A stretch of 8,471 bases of DNA from an uncultured bacterium. GTDB taxonomy: Bacteria; Planctomycetota; UBA1135; UBA2386. This document shows positions 1 to 7,835 of this stretch, piece by piece. Below the pieces are notes generated by a model. It did no database searches, was not told the origin of the DNA, and worked only from the letters and a program-made list of their open reading frames with translations. Location of the stretch: contig CALKYL010000105.1 of assembly GCA_938003515.1 (NCBI GenBank), positions 1 to 8,471 of the forward strand, in the 5' to 3' direction. Each line of letters opens with the position of its first letter. Within the stretch, counting starts at the first letter, position 1. The position numbers were made by a program, and so were the translations under genes.

Positions 1-648
1 GACAAGGACCCGTTCGCGCTGCGGCGGCACGCGCTCGGCGTGATCCGCATGCTCGTCGAACGCGAGCTGCCGCTCGAGCACGACGCGCTGGTCGCGGCCG
101 CCGTGCCGGTGTTCGGCGACGCGATCGACGACCCGACCGCGCCGCTGCTCGACTTCTGCTTCGACCGGCTCGCGACCTCGCTGAAGGAGCAGGGCTTCAC
201 CGCCCAGGAGGTCGACGCGGTCGTCAGCCTGCGGCCGCAACGGCTCGCCGAGGTGCCGCGCCGGCTCGCGGCGGTGCGCGCGTTCGCGAAGCTGCCGGAG
301 GCGGAGTCGCTCGCGGCGGCCAACAAGAGGATCGCGAACATCCTCAAGAAGAGCGACGGCGCGGCCGCCGGGGCGACCGACGCGGCGCTGCTGCGCGACG
401 CCGAGGAGCGGCAGCTGCACGCGCGGCTGCTCGACGTCGAAGCGGCGGCCGGACCGAAGTTCGCGGCCGGCGAGTACGAGGCGGCGCTGACGCAGTGCGC
501 GTCGCTGAAGGCCCCCGTCGACGCGTTCTTCGACGCGGTGATGGTCAACGCCGACGACGCGGCGCTGCGGCGGAACCGCCACGCGCTGCTGCGCGACCTG
601 CACGACCTGATGAACCGCGTCGCCGACCTGTCGAAGCTCGCGGTCTGA
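1..648 (+). CDS. glyS: Glycyl-tRNA synthetase beta subunit, C-terminal part (5' end outside window)
   Basis: This frame is open from the first base and ends at TGA 646-648, giving 215 visible residues. The segment DPFALRR at residues 3-9, followed by ALGVIRM, is the characteristic block of the bacterial GlyRS beta chain just before its C-terminal helical anticodon-binding (DALR-like) region. The remainder is Ala/Leu/Arg-rich and helical, as expected for that domain, and the final stretch (LHDLMNRVADLSKLAV) is the usual end of the family. The cytoplasmic enzyme charges tRNA-Gly with glycine; in the bacterial alpha2beta2 form the beta chain recognises the tRNA. The catalytic alpha chain (glyQ) would lie upstream or be fused at the N-terminus, neither of which is visible. 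The last third has no frameshift or truncation. The next gene starts 9 bp downstream on the same strand, so co-transcription is likely. Family assignment is strong. Confidence 0.94.
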   Translation, partial: DKDPFALRRHALGVIRMLVERELPLEHDALVAAAVPVFGDAIDDPTAPLLDFCFDRLATSLKEQGFTAQEVDAVVSLRPQRLAEVPRRLAAVRAFAKLPEAESLAAANKRIANILKKSDGAAAGATDAALLRDAEERQLHARLLDVEAAAGPKFAAGEYEAALTQCASLKAPVDAFFDAVMVNADDAALRRNRHALLRDLHDLMNRVADLSKLAV

Positions 649-657
649 GCGCCCCCC

Positions 658-1677
658 ATGCCCGTCGACCTCTCCCGCTTCCCCCGCCGCCGCTACTCGC
701 ACGGGCCGACGCCGCTCGAGTTCCTGCCGAACTTCACGCGCGCGCTGGGCGGGCCGAAGGTGTGGATCAAGCGCGACGACCAGCTCGGGCTCACGCCCGG
801 CGGCAACAAGACGCGCAAGCTCGAGTTCCTGGTCGCCGACGCGCTGGCGCAGGGCTGCGACACGCTGATCACGTGCGGCGCGCCGCAGTCGAACCACTGC
901 CGGCTGACGCTCGCGGCGGCGGTCAAGGAGGGGCTGAAGTGCCGCTTCGTGATCGAGGAGCGCGTGCCCGGGAGCTACGACGACCGCGCGAGCGGCAACC
1001 ACTTCCTGTTCCGGCTGCTCGGCGTCGAGGCGATCACCGTCGTGCCCGGCGGCAGCGACCTCGCGGCGGCGATGCGCACGGTGCGGGACGAGCTCGCGGC
1101 CCGTGGGCGCAAGGGCTACGTGATCCCCGGCGGCGGCTCGAACGCGCTCGGCGGCCTCGGCTACGTCGTCTGCGCCGACGAGATCGCGCGGCAGCTCGAC
1201 GAGCAGGATCTGCGCCTGGACCGCGTCGTCGTCGGCTCGGGCAGCTCGGGAACGCACGGCGGCCTGGTCGCCGGGTTCTTCGCGCTCGGCCTCGACGTCG
1301 CGATCACCGGCGTCGGCGTCAGCCGCGATCCTTCGGACCAGGAGCCGCTGGTGTGGCGGGAGGCGCAGGCCGTCGCCGACCTGCTCGGGCTCGGCGCCGT
1401 GCCGCGCGAACGCGTGACCTGTGTCGGCGGCTACTGGCAGCCGAAGTACAGCGTGCCGAACGACGCGATGGTCGAGGCGGTGCGGCTGCTGGCGCGCACC
1501 GAGGGCGTGCTGCTCGACCCGGTCTACACGGGCAAGGCAATGGCCGGCCTGATCGGCATGGCGCGCGCGGGCGACATCGGCGCGGACGAGCACGTGCTGT
1601 TCGTGCACACCGGCGGCGCGCCGGCGCTGTTCGCCTACCGCGACGCGCTGCTCGCGGCGGACGCGGCCGCGGAGTGA
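658..1677 (+). CDS. dcyD: D-cysteine desulfhydrase (PLP-dependent, ACC deaminase family)
   Basis: A 339-residue cytoplasmic fold-type II PLP enzyme of full family length. The PLP lysine is K51 in GGNKTRK, and S78 lies in PQSNHCR; both match the positions used in ACC deaminase. The two positions that separate the subfamilies point to D-cysteine desulfhydrase. The residue after Y290 in DPVYTGK is T291, where ACC deaminase has Glu, and T318 in VHTGGAPAL replaces the ACC deaminase Leu. Both motifs closely resemble enterobacterial DcyD. The expected reaction is D-cysteine + H2O to pyruvate, H2S and ammonia, which detoxifies D-cysteine or supplies sulfur. The C-terminal glycine-rich loops (GSGSSGTHGG near residues 194-203) fit PLP phosphate binding. 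The ATG start is 9 bp after the glyS stop, with only a C-run between and no Shine-Dalgarno, suggesting read-through expression from glyS. Related activities on other D-amino acids or beta-chloroalanine cannot be excluded. Family is certain; substrate is inferred from motifs. Confidence 0.9.
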   Translation: MPVDLSRFPRRRYSHGPTPLEFLPNFTRALGGPKVWIKRDDQLGLTPGGNKTRKLEFLVADALAQGCDTLITCGAPQSNHCRLTLAAAVKEGLKCRFVIEERVPGSYDDRASGNHFLFRLLGVEAITVVPGGSDLAAAMRTVRDELAARGRKGYVIPGGGSNALGGLGYVVCADEIARQLDEQDLRLDRVVVGSGSSGTHGGLVAGFFALGLDVAITGVGVSRDPSDQEPLVWREAQAVADLLGLGAVPRERVTCVGGYWQPKYSVPNDAMVEAVRLLARTEGVLLDPVYTGKAMAGLIGMARAGDIGADEHVLFVHTGGAPALFAYRDALLAADAAAE

Positions 1678-1705
1678 GCGCCCGCGCCGCGATCCGGCCG
1701 GAGCT

Positions 1706-2974
1706 TCAGACCAGCCAGAGGACGAGAGCGCCGAGCGCGACGCTCGCGACGCCGGGCACCAGCAGCCAGCGCGTGAGGCCCCTGCCCATCGCCGCGGCCA
1801 GCACGACCTTCGCGAGCGTGTTGCTGAAGCCGGCGAGCAGGATCGCGACCACCGCGACGCCGACCTCCGTCTGCTGTTCGCGCGCGCGCTCGGCCATCGA
1901 CAGCGTGATCGCGTCGACGTCGGTCACGCCCGCGAGCAGCGCGACCGTGTAGGACCCGGTCTCCGGCATGTAGGTCTGCGCGAGCGCGAGCAGGAGCTGC
2001 ACGGCCGCGAACAGGAGGCCGAACTTGGTCGCCGCCCACAGCGAGAACGGGTTCTTGAGGGCGACGTCGGACGTGCCCTTCGCGCCGCCGTCGCGGTCGA
2101 GGTGCAGGTAGACGGCGGCCACGGCGCCGGAGACGCCGGCCATCACCGCGCACGGCAGCCAGATGCCCCGTACGACGACCGCGCCGACGACCGCGCCGAT
2201 CACGACGACGCGGATCCACATGATCGACCACGCGAGCAGCGCGCCGGCGGCGATGTGGCGCACCGGGGCGTCCTCGTCGCGGCTCTGCTTCGCCAGAGCG
2301 AGCGTGATCGCCGTCGAACTGACGAGGCCGCCGGTGATGCCGGTCAGCACGATGCCGCGGCGCTGGCCGAGCCAGCGGCTCGCGACGTAGCCGACCAGCG
2401 ACAGCCCCGAGATCAGCAGGACGAGCAGCCACAGCTTGTAGGGGTTGATCGCGTCCCACGGATCGACGGTGCGGTCCGGCAGCAGCGGCAGCACGATGAA
2501 GGTCGCCAGCAAGAGCCGCATGACGACCAGCACGTCGTCCCAGCCGATCCTGCCGACCAGGTCGTGAAGCGGCTCCTTGTAGGCGAGCAGCGCCGCCGCG
2601 GCGACGCCGAGGCCGGCGCCGAGCTCGCGCTGGCCGCTGGTCACGAGCGCGCCGAGCAGGCAGACGAAGATCGACGCGAGCTCGGTCGTGATGCCGACGC
2701 TGTCGGGCTTCTTTTTGGTCCCGGCGACGTAGCCGGCGACCACCGCGGCCGCCGCGGCGAGCACCGCCGCCGGCAGCAGCCACGGCATGTCCAGCTCGGT
2801 CGCGAGGTAACCGGCGAGCGCGCCGACCAGCGCGAGCATCACGAAGCTGCGCACGCCGGCGACGCCGAAGCCGCGGCGCATGTTCTTCTTCTCGCGTTCG
2901 ACGCCGATCAGCGCGCCGAGCAGCAGCGCGGTGCCGAAGTCCTGGGCGACAGCGAGGTCGAAGTCGTTCGCCAC
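1706..2974 (-). CDS. MgtC/SapB family membrane protein with DUF4010 domain
   Basis: 422 residues and very hydrophobic, with roughly 11-13 predicted membrane spans. The N-terminal part (about residues 10-140) carries the MgtC/SapB signature GALIGVERE (20-28), then a basic RRGFGVAGVRSF stretch. The C-terminal half is a DUF4010-type domain with ITGGLVSSTAIT (213-224) and GVTDVDAITLS (349-359), whose paired Asp residues (D352, D354) are a hallmark of that domain. The two-domain order and overall length are normal for the family. It sits in the inner membrane and its transported substrate is unknown. MgtC relatives are linked to Mg2+ limitation and acid or phosphate stress, but members with DUF4010 are not functionally assigned, so calling it an Mg2+ transporter would be over-reach. 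The start is GTG (2974-2972), directly behind a TACACT hexamer, implying a leaderless transcript. It converges on dcyD with 28 bp between the stops and diverges from dcp. Confidence 0.9.
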   Translation of the reverse strand: MANDFDLAVAQDFGTALLLGALIGVEREKKNMRRGFGVAGVRSFVMLALVGALAGYLATELDMPWLLPAAVLAAAAAVVAGYVAGTKKKPDSVGITTELASIFVCLLGALVTSGQRELGAGLGVAAAALLAYKEPLHDLVGRIGWDDVLVVMRLLLATFIVLPLLPDRTVDPWDAINPYKLWLLVLLISGLSLVGYVASRWLGQRRGIVLTGITGGLVSSTAITLALAKQSRDEDAPVRHIAAGALLAWSIMWIRVVVIGAVVGAVVVRGIWLPCAVMAGVSGAVAAVYLHLDRDGGAKGTSDVALKNPFSLWAATKFGLLFAAVQLLLALAQTYMPETGSYTVALLAGVTDVDAITLSMAERAREQQTEVGVAVVAILLAGFSNTLAKVVLAAAMGRGLTRWLLVPGVASVALGALVLWLV

Positions 2975-2980
2975 GCGCGG

Positions 2981-2986
2981 AGTGTA
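2981..2986 (-). promoter_or_regulatory. -10-like hexamer TACACT of the MgtC/DUF4010 gene
   Basis: On the minus strand the sequence reads TACACT, then six bases (CCGCGC), then the GTG start. TACACT fits the TAnnnT sigma-70-type -10 pattern and is nearly the only A/T-containing island in the region. A transcription start 6-7 bp downstream of the hexamer would fall on or next to the GTG, so the mRNA should have no 5' leader. No convincing -35 box is seen 16-18 bp further upstream. Inferred from sequence only. Confidence 0.5.
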
Positions 2987-3034
2987 GGCGCGCGGGTCCC
3001 GCCGACGCGCGGTGGATTCGCGCGCGGGCCTCGA

Positions 3035-3040
3035 TAGCCT
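3035..3040 (+). promoter_or_regulatory. -10-like hexamer TAGCCT upstream of dcp
   Basis: TAGCCT (within GATAGCCT) lies 29 bp before the dcp ATG. A weak -35 candidate TGGATT is at 3013-3018 with a 16-bp spacer. Transcription would start near 3046-3048, giving a leader of about 22 nt without a Shine-Dalgarno. A short direct repeat GCCTCGA (3028-3034 and 3037-3043) overlaps the hexamer and could be a regulator site or chance. Confidence 0.4.
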
Positions 3041-3069
3041 CGACGCGCCGCACCGGCGCCGAGCACCTC

Positions 3070-5136
3070 ATGCCGACCGAGACTCCGACCCTGCCCGCCG
3101 ACAACCCGTTCTCGCAGCCCAGCCCGCTGCCGTATGGGACCCCGCCGTTCGACCGCATCGCCGAAGCGCACTTCCTGCCGGCGTTCGAGGCCGGCATGCA
3201 GGCGCACCTCGCCGAGGTGCGCGCGATCGCGGCCGATCCGGCCCCGCCGACGTTCGACAACACGATCGCCGCCCTCGAGCGTTCCGGCTCGCTGCTCGAG
3301 CGCGTCGGCCACGTGTTCTTCAACCTGTCGAGCTCCAACACGAACGACGAGCTGCAGCGGATCCAGGCCGAGGTCGCGCCCAGGCTGGCCGCGCACCGCG
3401 ACGCGATCTGGCTCGACCGGCAGCTGTTCGCACGCGTCTCGGCCGTGCACGACGCGCGCGAGCGGCTGTCGGGCCCCGAGCAGCGCCGCCTCACCGAGCG
3501 TTACCACACGCTGTTCGTGCGCAACGGGGCGCTGCTCGACGCCGAACGGCAGGCCCGGCTGCGCGCCATCAACGAGGCGTGCTCGCGGCTGACGACGGAC
3601 TTCCAGGACCGGCTGCTCGCCGACACCAAGGACCTCGCGGTCGTCGTCGACACCGAGCGCGAGCTGCGCGGCCTCGACGCGAGCGCGGTCTCCGCCGCGG
3701 CGAAGGCGGCCGAAGGGCGCGGGCTGGCGGGCAGGTACCTGCTCACGCTGCAGCTGCCGTCGTCGCAGGGCGTGCTCGCGTCGCTCGACGACCGCGACGT
3801 GCGCCGTCGCGTGTTCGAGGCCTCGATCGCGCGCTGCGACCGCGGCAACGAGCACGACACGAAGCAGCTCGTGACCGAGCTCGCGGCGCTGCGCGCGGAG
3901 CGCGCGGCGCTGCTCGGCTTCGAGACGCACGCGCACTACGTGCTCGCCGACGAGACCGCCGGCACGCCCGAGGCGGTGCGCGAGATGCTCGGCCGCATGA
4001 CGGGACCGATCGTCGAGAAGGCCCGGGGCGAGGCCGCCGAGCTGCAGGCGCACCTCGACCGCGCGCTGCCCGGCGCCCGGCTCGAACCGTGGGACTGGGC
4101 GTGGACCGCGGAGCAGGTGCGCCAGGAACGCTTCGACCTCGACGAGGCCGAGGTGCGCCCCTACTTCGAGCTCGAACGCGTGATGCGGGACGGCTTGTTC
4201 TTCATGGCCGAGCGGCTCTACGGGGTGTCGCTGCGCGAACGGTCGGATCTGCCCGTCTACCACCCCGACGTGCGGGTGTTCGAGGTGTTCGACGCCGAAG
4301 GCGCGGCGGTCGGCCTCTTCTACGCCGACTACTACGCGCGGCCGCAGAAGCGCGGCGGGGCGTGGATGAGCAACTTCGTCGAGCAGAGCGAGCTGCTCGG
4401 GCACCGGCCCGTGGTCGTCAACGTGCTCAACGTGCAGAAGCCGAGCGACGGGCAGCCGACGCTGCTGACCTTCGACGAGGTCACGACGATGTTCCACGAG
4501 TTCGGCCACGGCGTGCACGGCCTCTTCAGCCGCGTGCGCTACCCGATGCTCGCGGGCACCAACGTGCCCCGGGACTTCGTCGAGTTCCCGTCGCAGTTCC
4601 ACGAGGACTTCGCGTTCGAGCCCGACGTGCTCGAGCGCTGCGCGCGGCACCACGAGACCGGCGCCGAGATGCCGCGAACGCTGCTCGACAAGATCCGCCG
4701 CGCCCGCAAGTTCGGCCAGGGCTTCGCCTCGCTCGAGTACATCGCCGCCGCGTGGCTCGACCTCGCCTGGCACTCGCTGCCGGCCGGCACGCGCGTCGAC
4801 GACGTCGCGCGCTTCGAGCAGCAGGCGCTGGAGCGCGCCGGCGTCGCCTGGCACCTCGTGCCGCCGCGCTACAAGAGCACCTACTTCAGCCACGTCTGGC
4901 CCGGCGGCTACTCGGCCGGCTACTACGCCTACCTCTGGAGCGAGGCGCTCGCGGCCGACGCGTTCGCCGCCGTCGTAGAGAGCGGCGGCATGACGCGGCA
5001 GAACGGCCGACGCCTGCGCGACGAGATCCTGTCGCGGGGCCTGACCCGCGAGCCGATGGCGATGTTCACGGCCTTCCGCGGCCGCGCGCTCGACCCGGCG
5101 GCGCTGCTGCGCCGCCGCGGCCTCACTGGACCGTGA
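3070..5136 (+). CDS. dcp: Peptidyl-dipeptidase Dcp (M3 family zinc oligopeptidase)
   Basis: 688 residues, close to the E. coli Dcp length of about 680. The N-terminus (NPFSQPSPLPYGTPPFDRI) aligns with the start of Dcp proteins and supports ATG 3070. The zinc site is HEFGH, with ligands H476 and H480 and catalytic E477; the third ligand E505 is in DFVEFPSQ, 29 residues after the first His, the spacing seen in M3 peptidases. GTNVPRDFVEFPSQ is the Dcp/OpdA block after the zinc helix. Near the C-terminus, PPRYKSTYFSHVW (Y601) and GGYSAGYYAYLW (Y614, Y618, Y619, Y621) form the tyrosine-rich substrate-binding region. The enzyme removes C-terminal dipeptides from short peptides, completing peptide turnover. 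There is no signal peptide, so a cytoplasmic location is expected. The gene is monocistronic in context: divergent from the MgtC-like gene and convergent with the secreted-protein gene, overlapping it by 14 bp. Oligopeptidase A is the main alternative, but the N- and C-terminal blocks favour Dcp. Confidence 0.94.
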   Translation: MPTETPTLPADNPFSQPSPLPYGTPPFDRIAEAHFLPAFEAGMQAHLAEVRAIAADPAPPTFDNTIAALERSGSLLERVGHVFFNLSSSNTNDELQRIQAEVAPRLAAHRDAIWLDRQLFARVSAVHDARERLSGPEQRRLTERYHTLFVRNGALLDAERQARLRAINEACSRLTTDFQDRLLADTKDLAVVVDTERELRGLDASAVSAAAKAAEGRGLAGRYLLTLQLPSSQGVLASLDDRDVRRRVFEASIARCDRGNEHDTKQLVTELAALRAERAALLGFETHAHYVLADETAGTPEAVREMLGRMTGPIVEKARGEAAELQAHLDRALPGARLEPWDWAWTAEQVRQERFDLDEAEVRPYFELERVMRDGLFFMAERLYGVSLRERSDLPVYHPDVRVFEVFDAEGAAVGLFYADYYARPQKRGGAWMSNFVEQSELLGHRPVVVNVLNVQKPSDGQPTLLTFDEVTTMFHEFGHGVHGLFSRVRYPMLAGTNVPRDFVEFPSQFHEDFAFEPDVLERCARHHETGAEMPRTLLDKIRRARKFGQGFASLEYIAAAWLDLAWHSLPAGTRVDDVARFEQQALERAGVAWHLVPPRYKSTYFSHVWPGGYSAGYYAYLWSEALAADAFAAVVESGGMTRQNGRRLRDEILSRGLTREPMAMFTAFRGRALDPAALLRRRGLTGP

Positions 5137-6520
5137 CCTCGACGCCGTTGGTCGTGCGCACGGTGGCGAGGCTGCCGCCTTCGAGCATCACGCCCTGGCA
5201 GGTCAGGACCGCGCCGGACGTGCCGGGCGGCACGGGCACGACGACGGAGCCGGTGCCGGTGCCGGGAGCGCCGGGGCCGGTGACGAACGCGCCGGCGAGC
5301 AGCACGACGGGCGTCACGTGCAGCGGGCACGCGGCCGGGAACGGCAGCGGCACGCTCGTCATCGAGTTGCCGAACGCGAACAGGCCGATCGACAGCGGGG
5401 CCGCGTCGATCACCGTGTAGGTGATCGCGCCGTTCGGGCGCGTGTCGCCCGATCCGGTCAGCCGCGGGAAGACGCCGCCGGCGCCCGGGCAGCCGGTGCC
5501 GTACTCGACGAACGAGCTGACGGCGAAGCTGTGCACCTCGCGCGCGGCGAAGTCGACGATCGCGAGCGTGCTGCTCGCCGCGTCGTAGCTGAAGTCGTAG
5601 GCCCCTACGCCGGCCGGCGCGATGAACGTGCCGTAGTCGATCGTCAGCTCCGTGCCGTCGGGCCGCGTCGCGCGGATCACGTCCTCGAACGGCTGGTTGC
5701 CGGTGCCGACCGAGCGGTCGTTCCAGACGCAGAACTGCTGCGCGGCCTGCCGCACGAACGCGACGTTCTGGATGTTGATGAACTGGCCCGGCGTCACCGG
5801 CACGATCTCGGTCATGTTGATGACGTCGTTCGGCCCGATGCGCAGGCCGCCGATCAGCTGGTTCTCCTTGCGCAGGTAGATGTCCCCGCTGAACGAATCG
5901 AAGTCCATGTCGCGCCAGATCGTCGTGTTCAGCCCCGCGGGCTGCACGATCATGCCGGCGTTGGGGCCGGCGGCGAGGGTGTAGACGTCCGCGCCGGTCG
6001 TCGCGTCCTGCAGCGCGCGGCGCCCCGAGCCGATCGTCGTCCAGCCGACGCCGTCCCCGCCGAGGCCGGGGAACCCGGGGTCGATGCCCACGCCGCTGCT
6101 GCCGCGCGCGTCCTTCTGCCACAGCTGGTTGCCGGCGAGGTCGTAGGCGCGGATGCCCTCGGGCGCGCTCGTGCCCGAGTCCCACGCGGCGACGAGCAGG
6201 CCGCCCGACACGTCGAGGCCCGAGTAGCCGCGCAGACCCGGCGTCGGCAGCACGCCGAACGCCGCGTTGAACGTCGGCGTCGGGCTCAGCGGGTTGTCGA
6301 TGCGGCAGATCGCGGTCGTGCCCGGCGTGCCGAGGTTGTAGAAGCCGGCGACCCACAGCGTCGTGCCGTTCCACGCGACGGCGCTCGGGTTGGTGCCGAC
6401 GAACTCCGGGTTGGAGGTGGTCGACGTCGTCGACACGTCGACCGTGCCGAGGTGCACGAAGCTGACCTGGGCCGCGACGGCGGTGGAGAGGACGGAGAAG
6501 GCGAGGATCGGACGGAGCAT
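5123..6520 (-). CDS. Secreted protein of unknown function with propeller-like body and Cys/Gly C-terminal module
   Basis: 465 residues. A Sec signal peptide is clear: MLRPILAFSV, then LSTAVAAQ, with probable cleavage after A17. The mature part to about residue 335 consists of short beta-rich repeats, each with an aromatic/hydrophobic strand and Gly/Asp turns (SAVAWNGTTLWVAGF, SGLDVSGGLLVAAWDSG, WRDMDFDSFSGDIYLR, YDFSYDAASSTLAIVDF). This is typical of a beta-propeller, though the blade count is uncertain. From about residue 340 a distinct module begins with YGTGCPGAGG (C344), then a beta-sandwich-like region with C398 (AACPL) and C441 (LTCQG), ending EVTVQ at the C-terminus. I associate modules of this style with secreted proteins of Planctomycetota; that is recollection, not a search. 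There are no catalytic motifs, so a binding, structural or surface role is most likely. It has its own -10-like box 49 bp upstream and no Shine-Dalgarno. Its 3' end overlaps dcp tail to tail. Confidence 0.85.
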   Translation of the reverse strand: MLRPILAFSVLSTAVAAQVSFVHLGTVDVSTTSTTSNPEFVGTNPSAVAWNGTTLWVAGFYNLGTPGTTAICRIDNPLSPTPTFNAAFGVLPTPGLRGYSGLDVSGGLLVAAWDSGTSAPEGIRAYDLAGNQLWQKDARGSSGVGIDPGFPGLGGDGVGWTTIGSGRRALQDATTGADVYTLAAGPNAGMIVQPAGLNTTIWRDMDFDSFSGDIYLRKENQLIGGLRIGPNDVINMTEIVPVTPGQFINIQNVAFVRQAAQQFCVWNDRSVGTGNQPFEDVIRATRPDGTELTIDYGTFIAPAGVGAYDFSYDAASSTLAIVDFAAREVHSFAVSSFVEYGTGCPGAGGVFPRLTGSGDTRPNGAITYTVIDAAPLSIGLFAFGNSMTSVPLPFPAACPLHVTPVVLLAGAFVTGPGAPGTGTGSVVVPVPPGTSGAVLTCQGVMLEGGSLATVRTTNGVEVTVQ

Positions 6521-6569
6521 GGGCGGGGTTCGGTGGAGGTCCGGCGCGGGGATTCGCGCGCGGCGGGTG

Positions 6570-6575
6570 AGCTTA
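6570..6575 (-). promoter_or_regulatory. -10-like hexamer TAAGCT upstream of the secreted-protein gene
   Basis: Minus-strand TAAGCT (in CGCTAAGCTC) lies in the 84-bp gap between the membrane-protein stop and the secreted-protein start. It is 49 bp before the ATG, so a leader of about 43 nt is expected. That leader is C-rich on the mRNA and contains CCTCC, the reverse of a Shine-Dalgarno, rather than a ribosome binding site. No -35 box at the right spacing was found. The box suggests the secreted gene is transcribed separately from the upstream membrane-protein gene. Confidence 0.4.
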
Positions 6576-6604
6576 GCGAAGGCGCGCGCGGCGTCGCGCC
6601 CCCC

Positions 6605-7831
6605 TCAAGCGGGAGCGACGACGGGCTTGCGCCATCGCGCAAACACGGCGCCGGCCGCCCAGATCGTCGCGAGGATCGCGACGATCGGCACCAGGAGGCG
6701 CCAGACCTCCGGCAGCCACTGCCCGACCGACGCGCTCAGCGGTCCGAAGCCCGGCCCGTCCCGGCCGGCGACGACGACCCCGGTGCGCGCGAGCAGCTCC
6801 GGATACGTGAACTCGCGCGTCGGCCACGCCGTCGGTCCCCACGGCGGCACGATCACGAACAGCGCCGCGGTCAGCGCGACGAGGCCTGCGTAGACCGCGC
6901 GATGCAGCGCGCCTCGTCGCAGGAAGCTCACCGACGCGACCACGAACGGCAGCACGATCAGGTTGGAGTGCCGCGCCCAGTCGAACGCGATGCAGAAGAT
7001 CAGCAGCACGCTGCCGAGCACCAGCCACAGGTGCAGGCGCTCGACGCGGCCTTCGCGGTCGACGTCCCGCGCGTGCTGGTGCCAGGCGAGCACCGCCAGC
7101 ACCGGCCCGAACGCGACCGTCCAGTGCACGATCGCCAGCAGCCACACCGCGAAGGTCCCGCCCGGGAAGAGCGGGTTGGCGAGGAAGTAGTCGGCGTTGT
7201 AGAGCTGCTGCGCCGCGTTCGCCTTGACCCACAGGTAGAACGCCGCATAGACCGCGAGCGCGCCGGTGGCGAGCGCCGCGTCGAGCCGCCAGCGACCGTC
7301 GCGGCGACGCCGCAGGAACCAGAGCCACGGCAACAGGAACGCGGCGAGCTCGTGGTTGAGCAGGTTGCACAGGAACAGCGACCAGAACACGACCGGCCGC
7401 CCGGCCGCGAGCATGGCGCCGAAGAACAGCGCGTAGCACAGCGGATCGGTGTAGCCGACCCAGTGCTGCTTGTAGATCTGCACGGGCGCCGTCAGCGCGA
7501 CGGCGAGCACGATGAGCGCGCCGTCGACGACCGTGCTGCCGCGGCTGCGGCAGACCAGACAGGCCATGGCGAGCATGAGCACGTGCAGCGCGTAGGTGAA
7601 CGACACCCAGCCGGCCCCGCCGAGGCCGACGAGCCACGCGAGCACCGGCCCGAGCAGCCGGTGCGGCAGCTGCCCGCGCAGCTCTCCCGGGGCCTCCGAC
7701 ATCAGCTGCCACTGCGAGCCGAAGCCGTGCGCCTCGGGTTCCGGCGGCACCAGCCAGCAGGACGCGGCGAAGGCTCCCCCGCCGAGCAGCAGGGCGAGCG
7801 CCACGTCGACCAACAGGGACGGCTTCGTCAT
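6605..7831 (-). CDS. Polytopic membrane protein, probable GT-C-type glycosyltransferase, substrate unknown
   Basis: 408 residues from ATG 7831, with about 9-11 hydrophobic spans and short basic cytoplasmic loops (RRRRDGRWR), ending in a basic tail (ARWRKPVVAPA). After the first span an acidic loop begins (PPEPEAHG, E31 and E33), followed by LPHRLLGPVLAWL (55-67). Later come YTDPLCYALFFG (D129) and LLNHELAAFLLP (N159-H160-E161). Acidic residues in the first outer loop, an R-x-L-x-P span and a conserved-looking Asp and Glu in later spans resemble bacterial GT-C lipid-phosphosugar-dependent glycosyltransferases. I cannot name a family, and another polytopic transporter or polymerase remains possible. 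I chose ATG 7831 over an in-frame TTG at 7936. The extra 35 residues would be Arg-rich and read through 21-bp repeats, and their codons (CTT, CGT, GTT, GCT, ATT, AGG) are unlike the G/C-ending codons of the gene. It is divergent from another GT-C-like gene, which supports an envelope-glycan role. Confidence 0.78.
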   Translation of the reverse strand: MTKPSLLVDVALALLLGGGAFAASCWLVPPEPEAHGFGSQWQLMSEAPGELRGQLPHRLLGPVLAWLVGLGGAGWVSFTYALHVLMLAMACLVCRSRGSTVVDGALIVLAVALTAPVQIYKQHWVGYTDPLCYALFFGAMLAAGRPVVFWSLFLCNLLNHELAAFLLPWLWFLRRRRDGRWRLDAALATGALAVYAAFYLWVKANAAQQLYNADYFLANPLFPGGTFAVWLLAIVHWTVAFGPVLAVLAWHQHARDVDREGRVERLHLWLVLGSVLLIFCIAFDWARHSNLIVLPFVVASVSFLRRGALHRAVYAGLVALTAALFVIVPPWGPTAWPTREFTYPELLARTGVVVAGRDGPGFGPLSASVGQWLPEVWRLLVPIVAILATIWAAGAVFARWRKPVVAPA

Positions 7832-7835
7832 GCGG

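Noticed and set aside
1678..1705. Palindrome TCCGGCCGGA (1693-1702) between the convergent dcyD and DUF4010 stops as a terminator
   Set aside because: There is no loop, no T-run on either side and only a short stem. Such CCGGCCGG palindromes are expected by chance at this GC content.
495..1952. Long frame overlapping glyS, dcyD and the DUF4010 gene on the plus strand
   Set aside because: The product is Arg/Ala/Pro-rich without any family signal and crosses three genes recognised in other frames. It is a compositional shadow.
3028..3043. GCCTCGA direct repeat over the dcp -10-like box as an operator
   Set aside because: It is only 7 bp, present twice and made of letters common in the region. 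It is mentioned with the promoter but not supported as a separate site.
2908..4893. Long open frame antisense to dcp, about 660 codons
   Set aside because: It lies wholly over a clear M3 peptidase gene. Its product is a low-complexity Arg/Ala/Val/Glu-rich sequence with no domain, as expected from reverse-strand reading of G/C-biased third positions.
4929..6374. Minus-strand frame of about 480 codons over the secreted-protein gene
   Set aside because: Arg/Ala/His-rich shadow. The overlapping frame at 5123-6520 has a real signal peptide and ordered beta-rich sequence.
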